A stretch of DNA of 6,471 nt from Listeria marthii FSL S4-120. GTDB lineage: Bacteria > Bacillota > Bacilli > Lactobacillales > Listeriaceae. Below are positions 6,320 to 6,471 of this stretch, piece after piece. The position numbers and the translations under genes were made by a program. Position 1 is the first letter of the stretch; each line of letters starts with the position of its first letter. The stretch covers positions 1,013,275-1,019,745 of the forward strand of contig CM001047.1 in assembly GCA_000183865.1 (NCBI GenBank). Direction: 5' to 3'. Under the pieces are notes generated by a model, which made no database searches, was not told where the DNA came from, and was given only the letters and a program-made list of their open reading frames with translations.

Positions 6320-6409
6320 AAAGAACGAAAAAAATGGAATGAAAGATTACTGTTCAAGAAAAAATGCTAGTTTCGTAGGCCTAAAGACATATTTGTTAAA
6401 AAAGAGAAA

Positions 6410-6462
6410 GTTTTAAAAGCGAACGATAATCCCATTTCCATTAAATAATGTTCGTTTAAAAC
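6410..6462. repeat. Imperfect inverted repeat in the intergenic tail
   Basis: GTTTTAAAAGCGAAC (6410-6424) faces GTTCGTTTAAAAC (6450-6462). The arms pair fully except for two unpaired bases (A6415 and G6419) and enclose a 25-base interior. No run of T follows, so it does not look like an intrinsic terminator. It could be a leader-RNA hairpin or a protein-binding dyad for the gene beyond the window edge. Confidence 0.5.
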
Positions 6463-6471
6463 AAATGATGA

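Larger units (their letters stand above)
6273..6471. other. AT-rich intergenic region upstream of def, no gene seen
   Basis: These 199 bases contain the def ribosome binding site and a promoter candidate at the left end. They also contain an imperfect inverted repeat at 6410-6462, and a separated inverted 10-mer (TTTTAACAAA at 6312-6321 and TTTGTTAAAA at 6392-6401). I find no convincing open frame with a ribosome binding site, no tRNA and no terminator with a T tract. The two consecutive ATG codons at 6465-6470 lack a Shine-Dalgarno sequence. In Listeria the pyruvate dehydrogenase operon (pdhA first) would be expected just beyond the edge in the + direction, so this stretch may hold its promoter and leader. 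That is inference from remembered gene order. Confidence 0.55.

Noticed and set aside
6465..6470. ATG ATG at the right edge as the start of a new gene
   Set aside because: No Shine-Dalgarno sequence precedes it and only one further base is visible, so no coding region can be supported.

Overview
The window looks like a low-to-moderate GC Firmicute chromosome, most likely Listeria. The genus is inferred from recalled gene order, not from a search: moeA-mobB-moaE-moaD-moaC-moaA, then moaB and moeB on the opposite strand, then a flavin-reductase-like gene, then peptide deformylase. This matches my memory of the L. monocytogenes lmo1042-lmo1051 neighbourhood, in which the pyruvate dehydrogenase operon comes next. 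Strong AAGGAGG-type ribosome binding sites, a sigma-A-type promoter and the type 2 deformylase also fit a Gram-positive. The species cannot be fixed from this sequence.

Positions 1-3455 (+ strand) are a tight molybdenum cofactor (Moco) operon entered in the middle of moeA. Genes overlap or nearly touch: moeA/mobB by 22 nt, mobB/moaE by 4 nt (ATGA), moaE/moaD by 17 nt, then gaps of 12 and 28 nt before moaC and moaA. MoaA and MoaC make cyclic pyranopterin monophosphate. MoaE and MoaD convert it to molybdopterin. MoeA inserts molybdate, and MobB belongs to the guanine-dinucleotide branch. The operon promoter and the N-terminal part of MoeA lie outside the window. The first bases do not continue the MoeA reading frame: there is a TAA at 9-11.

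Positions 3490-4996 (- strand) hold a second transcription unit, moeB then moaB, running toward moaA. MoeB would adenylate the MoaD C-terminus, and MoaB would adenylate molybdopterin before metal insertion. A long hairpin at 3454-3495 lies between the convergent moaA and moaB ends and serves as a terminator for both.

Positions 4997-5117 are a divergent promoter region. It contains a near-consensus sigma-A promoter for the flavin-reductase-like gene (5118-5672, +) and a weaker extended -10 candidate for moeB. A second convergent terminator (about 5679-5720) separates that gene from def (5721-6272, -), which encodes peptide deformylase. The last 199 bases are an AT-rich region upstream of def with some dyad symmetry and no supportable gene.

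Overall this is a conserved biosynthetic and housekeeping region. I see no mobile element, CRISPR array, RNA gene or novel system. The points most worth checking are the apparent frame break at the moeA edge, the MoeB start choice, and the structured tail after def.
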